Origin: Streptomyces sp. WM6378
Lineage (GTDB): Bacteria; Actinomycetota; Actinomycetes; Streptomycetales; Streptomycetaceae
Direction: 5' to 3'
NCBI RefSeq assembly: GCF_001279695.1
Contig: NZ_LGDD01000288.1
Location: 62,001-126,000, forward strand
DNA: 64,000 nucleotides
The notes below the pieces were generated by a model. The model worked only from the letters and a program-made list of their open reading frames with translations, had not been told where the DNA came from and ran no database searches. Positions 1 through 8,694 of the stretch are shown here, in pieces (within the stretch, counting starts at the first letter, position 1; each line of letters opens with the position of its first letter). A program made the position numbers and the translations under genes.

Positions 1-1055
1 AGCCCGTCCGTGCAGACCACCACCACGCCGGAGCGGTCCGGCTTGAACGAGGCGGTGTGCGGGTCCAGTTCGTACGCGTCGGCCCCCAGCCACCCGGTGA
101 TGGCGTGGGCGCGCTCGTCGGCGTAGGCGTCGGCCTCGCTCATCAGGCGGGCCGCCACCATCTGCGCGGCCCACGAGTCGTCCTCGGTGAGCCGGGCCGG
201 GACGGTCGTTCGGTCGTCCGGCACCCAGTACGCCCGGCTGTCCCCGACCCAGCCCACGACGAGAAGACCGCCCGCCGAGATCGCCCCGACCAGCGTGCAG
301 GCCGGCGCGTTCTGATGGCGGTGCGGATCGTCGCCGAGGGCCTGACCCGGGTCTGCGGCAAGGGAGTTGACTGCCTCGGCGGCGGCCAGGATCGCGTCGT
401 GCATGGCCTGCTGGGGGTGGGTGCCCTGCGGCAGGGCGGCGAGCAGCGCCTCATTGGCGGCGGCGGCCGCCGCCTCGGACGCCTCGTCGGGGCGGGTCGC
501 CGACGACACCCCGTCGCAGACGATCGCCACGACGGCGGGCGAGCCGTCGGGCAGCGCGGTCGAGGACAGCGCGAAGGAGTCCTCGTTGCGGTGGTGGCGC
601 AGCCCGCGGTCGCTCACCGCGGAGACCGAGCCGAGCTCCTCCTCCATGTGGTCGCGCTCGCGCGGCTGGGCGTGCCCGCAGTTCTCGCAGTACCCGTCGC
701 CGTCGACCCGGCCGGACCGGCAGGCCACGCACACCTTGGTGCCGGGCGCCGGGGGCCGGGCGACATGGGTGGCCGGGTCGGGCTCGGCCGCGCGCGGGTC
801 GGGCGCCGGGAGCGGATACTCGTCCACCCCGACGTCCACGGCACCCGCCGTCCCGGGCTCGTCCGTCCGTACCGCGTACGGGAGTTGAGGCTCCGGTCCC
901 GCGGCGGCCGGGGACGCCATCTCGATGGTCGGATGGTCGAGCGGCGGCTCGGGCACGGCCGACAGGTCGTACCCGCAGGCCCCGCAGAACAGGTCCCCCG
1001 TCTCCAGCGGCTCTTCGCAGCCGGGGCAGGCGGCCGGCTGATGCGTCTGCGACAT
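1..1055 (-). CDS. PP2C-family Ser/Thr protein phosphatase with N-terminal zinc ribbons (3' end outside window)
   Basis: Predicted metal-dependent protein phosphatase. The frame opens at ATG 1055, two bases after the stop of the PknG-like kinase gene, and runs off the left edge, so only about 351 residues are visible. Residues about 10-30 (CPGC, CGAC) and about 95-120 (CVAC, CENC) form two zinc ribbons. PP2C motifs follow: SDRGLRHHRNED, CDGVSS and VGDSRAY, with CTDG at the very edge. The acidic metal ligands of the first two motifs are present. The position directly behind pknG suggests that it reverses phosphorylation by that kinase or acts on the same targets; this is inference. It was absent from simple ORF listing only because no stop lies in the window. 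Confidence 0.9.
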   Translation of the reverse strand, partial: MSQTHQPAACPGCEEPLETGDLFCGACGYDLSAVPEPPLDHPTIEMASPAAAGPEPQLPYAVRTDEPGTAGAVDVGVDEYPLPAPDPRAAEPDPATHVARPPAPGTKVCVACRSGRVDGDGYCENCGHAQPRERDHMEEELGSVSAVSDRGLRHHRNEDSFALSSTALPDGSPAVVAIVCDGVSSATRPDEASEAAAAAANEALLAALPQGTHPQQAMHDAILAAAEAVNSLAADPGQALGDDPHRHQNAPACTLVGAISAGGLLVVGWVGDSRAYWVPDDRTTVPARLTEDDSWAAQMVAARLMSEADAYADERAHAITGWLGADAYELDPHTASFKPDRSGVVVVCTDG

Positions 1056-1057
1056 CG

Positions 1058-3664
1058 TCACACCCAGGTCCGGGGGCGGAATCGGTTGGCCCGTTCCACC
1101 AGGTCGATCCTTTCCTCGCCACGCTGTGCGAGCCGGGCGAGCACCCGGTACGAACGTTCCAGACCGAAGCGCAGGCCCCGCTCGTCGACTTCGCTGCCGA
1201 GCAGTGCGGTCTTCGCCTGCCCGGCGCCGGTGCTCCCCGACAGTACCCAGTCCAGAGCGGTGCCCAGGACCTCGGTCGCCAGCTGTTCACGTCGCACCGC
1301 GTCCAGACCGAACCCGTCGAGCGCCTCGACCTGGGCCGCCGCGGCCGACAAGTCCTCGATCAGCGGGTCCTGCGGGGCGCGGCTGCGCAGCCGCGCCCGG
1401 ACCGCCGCGACGCGCGCCGCCGTGTAGTGGATGGAGGACTCGGGCACCGACTCCAGGGTCCGTACGGCGCTGGTGCGGTCCCCGGCGGCGAGCTGCACCC
1501 GGGCCAGGCCGAAGGCGGCGCTCACATAACTCGGGTCGGTCGTCCACACCAGGCGGTAGTACTCGGCGGCGTTGTCGAGCTGTCCGAGCACCTCCGCGCA
1601 CACGCCGAGGGCGAGCTTGGGGGCGGGCTCGCCGGGGAACGCGTCGTAGATCGCGTCGAAGGACAGCGCCGCGTTCTCGTTGTCGCCCGCCGCCAGCGCA
1701 GCCAGGCCCCGGTACCAGACCACCCGCCAGTCGTCCGGGTGGTCCATCTCCAGGGATTCGAGGGCCTTGGCGGCGGACACCCGCTCGTTCATGTCGAGCC
1801 GGGCCCGCAACTCGCGCAGCCGGCGCTCGATGGAGTCGGCCGGGGCCGAGCGCAGCGCGGTGATCAGCTCGGCGGGCGCGGCCGCCATCAGGCCCGCGAG
1901 GAACCCGGCGTTGGGGTCGCTCGGGTCCACGTGCGGCACGGGCAGCGCGAGCGAGGTGCCGCGCGGGTCCAGGGGCGTGAGCAGCGGCGCGGCGTGCCCG
2001 CCGCCGATCGTGCCCTCGGCGCGCGGCACGGGGATGGCGCCCTGCGTCGCCGGGTGGGGCAGGTTCGGGGTGCTCGGGGCGACGGCCGGGACGGGCGGGG
2101 CGCCCGCCGGAACAGCGGCCAGGGCCGGTGCCGGGGCCGCCGCGAGCGCCTTGCGGGCGCGTCTGCCCACCGGTGCCACCCGCGCTCCGAGCCGCGAGAC
2201 GTCCCCGTTCTGCTCGGCGAACAACTTCGTGTCCGTGACGCGCAGTTCGGTGCCGAACAGCGTCGAGAGAGCCGGCCGAGGGCGGCCCGTCTGGAGCGCC
2301 ACGACCTCGCGCAGGACGCCCGTCAGCTGCTCCGCCATCTCCTGCGCGGAGGCGAACCGGCGCGCCGGATCCGGGTCGGTGGCCCGCACCAGGAACCGGT
2401 AGAACGACTCGTACTTGCGGAACACGTCGATGTTGTCGGGGTCCGGCAGGCTGTCCGCGTAGACGTTCGTGTAGCCCTGGAAGTCGAAGGTGAGGACGGC
2501 CAGGGTGCGCGCCACCGTGTACAGGTCGGAGGCGACCGAGGGGCCGAGCTCGGCGACCTCGGGGGCCTGGTAGCCGACCGTGCCGTAGATCGCCGACTCG
2601 TCGTCGTCCATGCGGCGCACCGCGCCCATGTCGATCAGCTTCAGCTGGTCCTCGGTCTGGATCGCGTTGTCGACCTTGAAGTCGCAGTACAGCAGGTTGC
2701 GGCTGTGCAGATGGCCGAGCGCCTCCAGGGCCTCGATGCCGTACGCGCAGGCCTGCTCCACGGGCAGCGGGTCGCGCTTGCCGGCGGTCGTGCGCCGCTC
2801 GTTGGCTATCTCCTTGAGCGACTTGCCGCCGACGTACTCCATGACGATGTAGCCGTCGAGCGAGCCGGTGCGCTGGTCCAGGTGCTCGACGAAGTTGTAG
2901 ATCCGCACGATGTTGGAGTGCTCGATCTCGGCGAGGAAGCGCCGCTCGGAGATCGCCGCCGCCATCGCGTCCTGGTCGCCGGTGTCGAGCAGGCCCTTGA
3001 GGACCACCCAGCGGTCCGAGACCGCGCGGTCCACGGCGAGATAGACCCAGCCGAGCCCGCCGTGCGCCAGACAGCCCACCACCTCGTACTGGCCGTGCAC
3101 GATGTCGCCGGCGTGCAGCTTCGGTACGAACGAGTACGGGTGGCCGCACTTGGTGCAGAAGCCCTCCGTGCGCCCCGGGCGCTCACCGCGTGAACGTCCC
3201 ACCTGCGCCCCGCAGTCCGAACGCGAGCAGAACCGCTTCCGCTCGGGGACCTCGGGGTGCTCCATCACCGCCGAGCGCGGATCGGGCCGCGGCACCTCCG
3301 GCACCGACACCAGGCCCGCGCCGAGCCGGCTGCGCGCCGACGAGCTCGCCGCCTTGCCCGAACTGCGCACCGACACCGACCGCGAGGTGCTGGCGCCGGT
3401 CAGCGAGGACAGCCGCCCGGAGACCGAGCGCCGCGAGGTCGAGGACCGGGAGGTGGAGGACCGCGACGAGCGCGAGGAGGACCGCGACGACTGGGAGGAC
3501 GAGCTGTGCCCGCCGCCGGTGATCCCGGTGGGCGGCGACGACACCATCCCGTTCGGTGAGACAACCGGCGCCAGCCCGCACGTGTCGCAGTACAGCTCGC
3601 CGCCGCCCATGTCCTCGTACGAACCCGCGCAACCGGGGCGCTGGCACTGGGTGTTCTCGCTCAC
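1058..3664 (-). CDS. pknG: PknG-type serine/threonine protein kinase
   Basis: Soluble kinase of the PknG family (868 aa). Residues 7-29 hold a CxxxxC/CxxC zinc ribbon, followed by a Ser/Arg-rich linker (about 54-112) and a second ribbon (C146, C151, C170, C173) in the place of the mycobacterial rubredoxin domain. The kinase domain starts near 191 with AHGGLGWVYLA; K223, catalytic D328 (CDFK) and D345 (DMG) are present. A TPR-like region fills about 600-840. The sequence resembles Mycobacterium PknG along its length, including GVLREVV and the FPGEPAPKLALG stretch. In mycobacteria PknG phosphorylates the FHA protein GarA, which controls 2-oxoglutarate use; no garA lies in this window. Start is GTG in a 4-base GTGA overlap with the upstream gene, behind a GAGGGGGG ribosome site. 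Confidence 0.95.
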   Translation of the reverse strand: MSENTQCQRPGCAGSYEDMGGGELYCDTCGLAPVVSPNGMVSSPPTGITGGGHSSSSQSSRSSSRSSRSSTSRSSTSRRSVSGRLSSLTGASTSRSVSVRSSGKAASSSARSRLGAGLVSVPEVPRPDPRSAVMEHPEVPERKRFCSRSDCGAQVGRSRGERPGRTEGFCTKCGHPYSFVPKLHAGDIVHGQYEVVGCLAHGGLGWVYLAVDRAVSDRWVVLKGLLDTGDQDAMAAAISERRFLAEIEHSNIVRIYNFVEHLDQRTGSLDGYIVMEYVGGKSLKEIANERRTTAGKRDPLPVEQACAYGIEALEALGHLHSRNLLYCDFKVDNAIQTEDQLKLIDMGAVRRMDDDESAIYGTVGYQAPEVAELGPSVASDLYTVARTLAVLTFDFQGYTNVYADSLPDPDNIDVFRKYESFYRFLVRATDPDPARRFASAQEMAEQLTGVLREVVALQTGRPRPALSTLFGTELRVTDTKLFAEQNGDVSRLGARVAPVGRRARKALAAAPAPALAAVPAGAPPVPAVAPSTPNLPHPATQGAIPVPRAEGTIGGGHAAPLLTPLDPRGTSLALPVPHVDPSDPNAGFLAGLMAAAPAELITALRSAPADSIERRLRELRARLDMNERVSAAKALESLEMDHPDDWRVVWYRGLAALAAGDNENAALSFDAIYDAFPGEPAPKLALGVCAEVLGQLDNAAEYYRLVWTTDPSYVSAAFGLARVQLAAGDRTSAVRTLESVPESSIHYTAARVAAVRARLRSRAPQDPLIEDLSAAAAQVEALDGFGLDAVRREQLATEVLGTALDWVLSGSTGAGQAKTALLGSEVDERGLRFGLERSYRVLARLAQRGEERIDLVERANRFRPRTWV

Positions 3665-4992
3665 GAATCCCCCCTCTGGTCAACGGGCCCGGGATGTCTC
3701 GGGACCAGTACGTCGGCCGCCGCCCGCTGGTAGCGGAGCACCGCCTCCTCGGCGACGCGCAGGTCGCAGGGCGCAGACCACAGCATCCGGCGGGCCGCGT
3801 CGTACCGCTCGATCAGGAGCGGATCCTCGGCCATGCCGTGCCGGGCGACCTTCGCCTTGTACGCGTCGAGGCGGCCGCGCAGCTCCGCGCGGACCGCCAG
3901 CGGCGCGGTGACCGCCGTCAACGACTCGCGGGCGCGCAGCAGTTCGTCCTCGGCCTCCCGCTCAAGCGATTCGAGCAGGGGCGAGAGCCGGTGCCACTGC
4001 GAGTGCCTGCGGTACTCGGCGGCGGTCGCCAGCTGTTCCTGGAGCGCGATCGACGGGCCGCTCACGGCGGGCACCTCGCTCGCGGCGATCTTCGCGAGGA
4101 CCTCGCCGCGCGCCGACCGGGCCTCGGCCAGCGTGCGATCCGCCCGTGACAGTACATCGCGCAACCGGACCAACCGCTGCTCAGCGTCCTGCCGGACCGT
4201 CAGGACCGCGTCAATTTCGCGGCGTACGTCCTCCAGGGCGCGAGCCGCCCGGTCGTAGCGACCGGTGTCGGGGCGGCCGCCGCCCGGCGCGGAGCTGCCC
4301 GGCGCGGGCACCCAGAACGCCAGCGGGTCGGAGATCACCTGGGCGCGCAGATCGGCCAGCTCGGCCGTGATCGACTCCAGGTCGTCGCCCGAGGGATGCT
4401 CCCCGGGCCGCACGCCCACCGAGTGCGCGAGGCCCCGGGTGCGGTGCAGCTCGGCGGCCAGGAGGTCTATCCGGGCGGGCAGCGCCGACCACACCGCGTC
4501 GGCGGCCACGACCAGGTCGAGCGCGCGCGCGTACAGCTCGTTCATCCGGTTCACCAGCTCGGCGAGGGTGAACCGCTCGGTCAGCCGCGCCGGGCCCCCG
4601 GCCAGCGTCGGGGCGCTGTGCAGGGCGGCGCCCGACAGCGTCACGGACTCGCCGCGCAGCCGCTCGGTCAGCTCCACCAGGTCCTCCCGGCCGAGCCAGC
4701 GCCGCCTCGCGCGCAGCTCACGGGCGGACTCAAGGGCCGCCGTGTACGCGTCGAAGTACGCCCAGAGCAGGGAGATCGACTGCTCGGTGGACGCCCAGCG
4801 CTCCTTGGTGACGCCGGTGAGCCCGGCGCCTTCGAGGAGCCGGCGCCCGGCATGGTCCTGGAGGGCGAGCAGCGAGGTCTCGACGGCCTCGTGCTCGGCG
4901 CCGAGGCGTGCCAGCGCACGGTCCACCTCGTCCCGGTCCATGACCGGCTCCGGGGGTCCCCCGGTGGAGCTGGGGGAGGGTCCCGCGCCCAT
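3661..4992 (-). CDS. Alpha-helical/coiled-coil protein of the pknG operon, function unknown
   Basis: I do not recognise a named family. The 443 residues are rich in Ala, Arg, Glu and Leu with heptad-like stretches and no signal peptide or membrane span, so a cytoplasmic coiled-coil rod is likely. It lies between the glnH-like gene (44-bp gap) and pknG (4-base GTGA overlap), so it should be made with both. It could be a scaffold or a kinase regulator; that is inference. ATG 4992 has a strong GGAGAGGTG site. However, the first 17 residues are encoded by a palindromic CTCCACCGGGGG-type element common in Streptomyces spacers. ATG 4941, with GGAG six bases upstream, may be the true start (426 aa). 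Confidence 0.8.
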   Translation of the reverse strand: MGAGPSPSSTGGPPEPVMDRDEVDRALARLGAEHEAVETSLLALQDHAGRRLLEGAGLTGVTKERWASTEQSISLLWAYFDAYTAALESARELRARRRWLGREDLVELTERLRGESVTLSGAALHSAPTLAGGPARLTERFTLAELVNRMNELYARALDLVVAADAVWSALPARIDLLAAELHRTRGLAHSVGVRPGEHPSGDDLESITAELADLRAQVISDPLAFWVPAPGSSAPGGGRPDTGRYDRAARALEDVRREIDAVLTVRQDAEQRLVRLRDVLSRADRTLAEARSARGEVLAKIAASEVPAVSGPSIALQEQLATAAEYRRHSQWHRLSPLLESLEREAEDELLRARESLTAVTAPLAVRAELRGRLDAYKAKVARHGMAEDPLLIERYDAARRMLWSAPCDLRVAEEAVLRYQRAAADVLVPRHPGPVDQRGDS

Positions 4993-5036
4993 CGATCACC
5001 TCTCCGCTCTGTGGTACGACGCCGCCGTCAACTCGC

Positions 5037-6161
5037 TCATCCTGTCCGGTACTTGGGGGCCGGTGGCCCGGATATGCCGGGCAGGTCGGCGGCGAGCCAG
5101 TGGCGGTACGCCGTCATCCACGGGCTGTTGGCGCCGCCGGCCCGGTAGTCCACCAGGACCTGGTTGATCCGCTGCACCAGGTCGGTGTTGCCGAGCTTGA
5201 CGGCGACGCCGTAGTACTCGGTGGTGAACGGGCTGCCCTTCAGCTGGACCGCCGGGTCCTGGGCGGCCTGGCCCGCGGCGAGCGCGTTGTCGGTGACCAC
5301 CGCGTCCACCAGGTTCTGCTGGAGGCGGACCAGGCAGTCCAGCTGGTTGGGGACCGTGAAGTCCTGGTAGTCCGCGCCGTGCGCGTTCGCCTTCAGTGCG
5401 TCGAACGCGGTGGAGCCCGCCGCCACACAGACCCGCTTGCCCTTCAGCGAGTCGTCGAAGCCCGTGATGGCGGACGTCTTGGGGGCGAGCACCTGCTGGC
5501 CCGCCTCGAAGTAGGCGGTGGAGAACGAGGCCTGCTTGATGCGGGTGCAGTTGACCGTCATCGTGCGCACGACGACGTCGACCGTGCCGTTCTGGAGCGC
5601 GGGGATGCGCTGACTGGTCGGGATGGCGCGGTAGATGACCGCGTTCTCGTCGCCCAGGATGTTCTTCGCGATCGCCTTCACCAGATCGATGTCGAAGCCT
5701 TCGAGGGTGCGCGTCGCCGGATTGCGGTAGCCCCAGCGGAAGCTGTTCTGGTCGACGCCCGCGATCAGCTTGCCGCGCCGCTTGATGGCGTCGATGTTCG
5801 GCCCGTCCGCCGACGACGGGGCCAGGCTCGCCTCCGGGTCCTTGCAGTCGTCGGCCTTGGCCTGCACGGCCCGGGCGATCCCGGGGCCCGCGACGCCCGC
5901 CGCGCCGTCCGCGCCGCCGTGCCGGGTCAGTGGGATCAGCGCGCCCGCGGCGACCGCCAGAGCGAGCGCCATGCCGGCGACGCCGCCCCAGCCGCGCAGC
6001 CGCCCGGCCCCGCGCCGCGTGCGCCGGGCACGGCCGGGCAGGTCGGTGTCGGGGGCGACCGGGTGTGCCGGATCCGCCGAGCCGTTCGCGCCGCTCATCT
6101 CGACCCCTCTCGCCGATCCGCCGCCGGTGCCGCGTCCGTTGCCGCTGTCCATGCCGCTCAC
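5037..6161 (-). CDS. glnH: Membrane-anchored family-3 amino-acid-binding protein (GlnH type)
   Basis: Predicted extracellular sensor subunit that binds an amino acid, by analogy with mycobacterial GlnH (Asp/Glu). A basic cytoplasmic tail (RARRTRRGAGRLR) precedes one membrane span at residues about 58-78. A type-3 solute-binding domain follows, with GYRNPATRTLEGFDIDLVKAI and the GKRVCVAAGST lobe. No lipobox cysteine is present, so it is held by a signal anchor rather than lipidated. No transporter permease or ATPase lies nearby, which fits sensing rather than uptake. GTG 6161 overlaps the glnX stop as GTGA with GGAG five bases upstream; ATG 6098 with a GAGGGG site is an alternative start. Length 374 aa. 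Confidence 0.88.
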   Translation of the reverse strand: MSGMDSGNGRGTGGGSARGVEMSGANGSADPAHPVAPDTDLPGRARRTRRGAGRLRGWGGVAGMALALAVAAGALIPLTRHGGADGAAGVAGPGIARAVQAKADDCKDPEASLAPSSADGPNIDAIKRRGKLIAGVDQNSFRWGYRNPATRTLEGFDIDLVKAIAKNILGDENAVIYRAIPTSQRIPALQNGTVDVVVRTMTVNCTRIKQASFSTAYFEAGQQVLAPKTSAITGFDDSLKGKRVCVAAGSTAFDALKANAHGADYQDFTVPNQLDCLVRLQQNLVDAVVTDNALAAGQAAQDPAVQLKGSPFTTEYYGVAVKLGNTDLVQRINQVLVDYRAGGANSPWMTAYRHWLAADLPGISGPPAPKYRTG

Positions 6162-7537
6162 CTGTACTCCGCGAGCCGGCGGCTGATGCCGACGCCCGCG
6201 CCCGCCGCCGCGAGCACCGCGAGGACGGCCGCGCCCAGCGGCAGACCCGTCAGGGCGCCGCGGCCATCGGAGGCGGCCGTGGTGAACTCGTGCTGCTCGT
6301 GGGCGATCGCCGAGTCCAGCGCCTTGTCCACCTGGTCGAAGCACTCGCCGGTGGAGCCCGTCGCGCCGATGACCTGGGTCAGCGCGCCGTCGTAGTCACC
6401 GCTGTCGTCGGTCTTGCGGGCCGCCGTGTGGCGTTTTTGCCACTCGTCCATGTCGCCGACGGCCTTCGTGACGGGATCCTTGCCCGCGGCGTCGTCGGCG
6501 AGGCTCTTGGCCGCGCCGAGCTTGCCGGACAGCGATGCCATCTCCTTGGTGAACGACGCCTCGTACAGGTCCTTGCCGTCGTCGTTGAGCACCGCGCCCC
6601 GGGCCACCAGCGTCAGGTTCTCGTTGGCGCGGGCCTGGAGCGAGCTGATCCGGGCGTCGTTGAGGACCTTCAGGGACTCCTGGCCGTGCGCGCGCGAGGT
6701 CGACAGGTCGGAGGAGGCCACCGCGTGCCCCACCACCAGCCAGAGCAGCACCACCGTGGAGGCGGCCGTCGCGGCCAGCAGGCCGTGGTTGAACACCCGG
6801 TTCGTCCGCAGGAAGTTGCGGCGCTGGACCCACGCGAGCCCGCCGAGCGCCACCAGGCCGAGCGCGGTCGCCGCGTACGGCCACGTGTCCGCCTGGTCGT
6901 AGTCGTCGTAGAGCCGGCCCGTCTCGGCCTCGTACAGCTTCTGCGCGGCGGGCAGCAGGCTGGTGCTCATCTTCTGGTTGGCGAAGCGCAGATAGGCGCC
7001 GCCGACCGGGAAGCCCTGCCGGTTGTTGGCCCGGGCCTGCTCGATGAGGCCGTTGTAGAGCGGGAGCTGCTCGTTCATGGTGGCTATCTGCTGGGCCGAC
7101 TCGGCCGAACCCGTCGTGTTCGCGGCCGCCTTGACCAGCAGGCGTGAGGCGGTCGCGATGTCCGTGTCGTACCGCTTGCGCACGTCCAGGGGCTCCTGGC
7201 CGCCCGCGAGGAAGCCGCTCGCGGCGGCCGTGTCGGCATCGGCGAGGGAGCGGTAGATGGAGGCGGCGTCCGCGCTCAGCGGCTGGCTGCGGCTGACCAC
7301 GTCGCTCGCCGCCGCCGAGCGGTCCGAGATCTCCCAGGCGGTGACGCCGCCGAAGGCGACGACGAGCAGCGCCACGACCGTACCGATGATCCACAGGCGG
7401 CCGGGCTCGGTCGTCGCGGCGGCGCGCAGCTGCTTGCGGGTCTCGGCCCAGCCCCGGTGTGTGCCGGGTCGCTGAGCCGCGACCCGGGCCGCGGACTCCC
7501 GCGTCTCCGGTTCGCGCACGTTCGGCGGATTCGCCAC
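6158..7537 (-). CDS. glnX: Four-helix membrane sensor protein (GlnX type)
   Basis: Integral membrane protein of 459 aa with spans at residues about 48-68, 237-255, 270-290 and 430-455, giving two large extracytoplasmic helical loops. This topology and its gene order (glnX-glnH-pknG) match mycobacterial GlnX, which links periplasmic GlnH to cytoplasmic PknG. No enzymatic motif is visible. GTG 7537 is preceded by GGGGAGGT, and the longer reading frame upstream of it lacks coding character. The gene heads the operon and overlaps the next start by four bases, implying translational coupling. The identity as GlnX rests on topology, context and general resemblance rather than on a diagnostic motif. 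Confidence 0.85.
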   Translation of the reverse strand: MANPPNVREPETRESAARVAAQRPGTHRGWAETRKQLRAAATTEPGRLWIIGTVVALLVVAFGGVTAWEISDRSAAASDVVSRSQPLSADAASIYRSLADADTAAASGFLAGGQEPLDVRKRYDTDIATASRLLVKAAANTTGSAESAQQIATMNEQLPLYNGLIEQARANNRQGFPVGGAYLRFANQKMSTSLLPAAQKLYEAETGRLYDDYDQADTWPYAATALGLVALGGLAWVQRRNFLRTNRVFNHGLLAATAASTVVLLWLVVGHAVASSDLSTSRAHGQESLKVLNDARISSLQARANENLTLVARGAVLNDDGKDLYEASFTKEMASLSGKLGAAKSLADDAAGKDPVTKAVGDMDEWQKRHTAARKTDDSGDYDGALTQVIGATGSTGECFDQVDKALDSAIAHEQHEFTTAASDGRGALTGLPLGAAVLAVLAAAGAGVGISRRLAEYR

Positions 7538-7591
7538 CTGACCTCCCCCTCGGTCGCTGCCTAGGCAGTATGGCCGCAGGGACCGACAACC

Positions 7592-7609
7592 ATCCAGGGT
7601 TGTCTGGAT
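7592..7609. promoter_or_regulatory. Inverted repeat upstream of the glnX-pknG operon
   Basis: ATCCAG-N6-CTGGAT lies 55 bp upstream of the glnX start in the 176-bp gap before the sugar kinase gene. It is the only clear dyad in this spacer and is a candidate operator for the sensing operon. No regulator is assigned. Confidence 0.35.
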
Positions 7610-7713
7610 CTTGTTACCTGCCGTACCGCGCCCCTGGCCCCCTGCCCCACGCCCCCACCATGTATACGCGTCGGCGATCCGTTCGGTTCCACAGGGCCCC
7701 GCCCGCCTCGCGG

Positions 7714-8694
7714 CTACGCGTACTGGGCCCGCAGCCGCGCGTAGGCCCCGTCGGGCGCGCAGAGGTGGTCGAGGCCCAGAAGCCCCGCGCCGAGCACGGG
7801 CGACGTGGTCACCACCAGCGGCACCGCCTTGGGAGCCCGGTCCGCGAGCAACTCCCTCACCCTGTCGTCCAGTTGGGGATGCCTGGCCGCGAGCACGCTG
7901 CCGCCGAGCAGCACCGGCGTCTCCGCCTCCAGGAGCCCGAGCCGGTCCAGGGCGACCGTCGCCAGGGCCACGATCTCCTCGGCCTGCCGCTCGACGAGGG
8001 AGCGGGCCACCGGGTCGCCGGCCGCCGCGACCTCGAACAGGACCGGGCTCAGCTCGTGCCGGCGCACGGCCGGGATCTTCTCCAGGTGCAGCGCCTCGAT
8101 CAGCTCGTACATCGAGGAGAGCCCGAAGTGGGCGGGCAGCGCCGCCGCGAGCGCGGTCGGACCGCCGCGGCCGTCCTCGGCGCGCGCCGCGAAGAACAGG
8201 GCCTCCTCGGCGAGCCCGCCGCCCCCGCCCCAGTCTCCGGAGATCTTCCCGATCGCGGGGAAGCGGGCGGTGCGCCCGTCCGGGGTCATGCCGACGCAGT
8301 TGATGCCCGCGCCGCACACCACCGCGACCCCGCGCGGCTCGGCGCCGGGTGGCAGCCCGGCGCGCAGGATCGCGAAGGTGTCGTTGTGCACCCGCACGGA
8401 GTCCCCCCAGCCGCGGGCCTCAAGGGCCGCCGCCAACTCCCTCTCCTCGACGGGCAGATCGGCGTTGGCCAGACACGCCGAGACGTGCTCGACCCGCAGC
8501 GGTCCGGTCCGGTGCGAGGAGAGGTAGGCCTCCTCCACCGTGGTGGCCAGCATGTGCATGGCCACCTCGACGCCCACCGACGGCGGCCGGAAGCCGCCGC
8601 CCCTGGCGGTGCCGAGCACCGTTCCGTCCGCACCGATCAGTGCCACATCGGTCTTGCTGTTGCCGGCGTCGATCGCCAGCACACTCATGCCCAC
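7714..8694 (-). CDS. BadF/BadG-type N-acetylglucosamine (sugar) kinase
   Basis: Predicted cytoplasmic kinase of the ASKHA/BadF fold (326 aa). The N-terminus MSVLAIDAGNSKTDVALIG is the phosphate-1 loop; GISGDWGGGGGLA-like glycine-rich sequence and PVLLGGSVLAA near residues 270-280 are the adenosine region. Family members phosphorylate GlcNAc or related hexosamines. It is the last gene of the sugar operon and overlaps the GH4 gene by 10 bp, so it probably phosphorylates the sugar released by import and hydrolysis. ATG 8694 is used here; ATG 8688 (MSVLAID) is equally possible. The exact sugar is not determinable from sequence. Confidence 0.85.
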   Translation of the reverse strand: MGMSVLAIDAGNSKTDVALIGADGTVLGTARGGGFRPPSVGVEVAMHMLATTVEEAYLSSHRTGPLRVEHVSACLANADLPVEERELAAALEARGWGDSVRVHNDTFAILRAGLPPGAEPRGVAVVCGAGINCVGMTPDGRTARFPAIGKISGDWGGGGGLAEEALFFAARAEDGRGGPTALAAALPAHFGLSSMYELIEALHLEKIPAVRRHELSPVLFEVAAAGDPVARSLVERQAEEIVALATVALDRLGLLEAETPVLLGGSVLAARHPQLDDRVRELLADRAPKAVPLVVTTSPVLGAGLLGLDHLCAPDGAYARLRAQYA

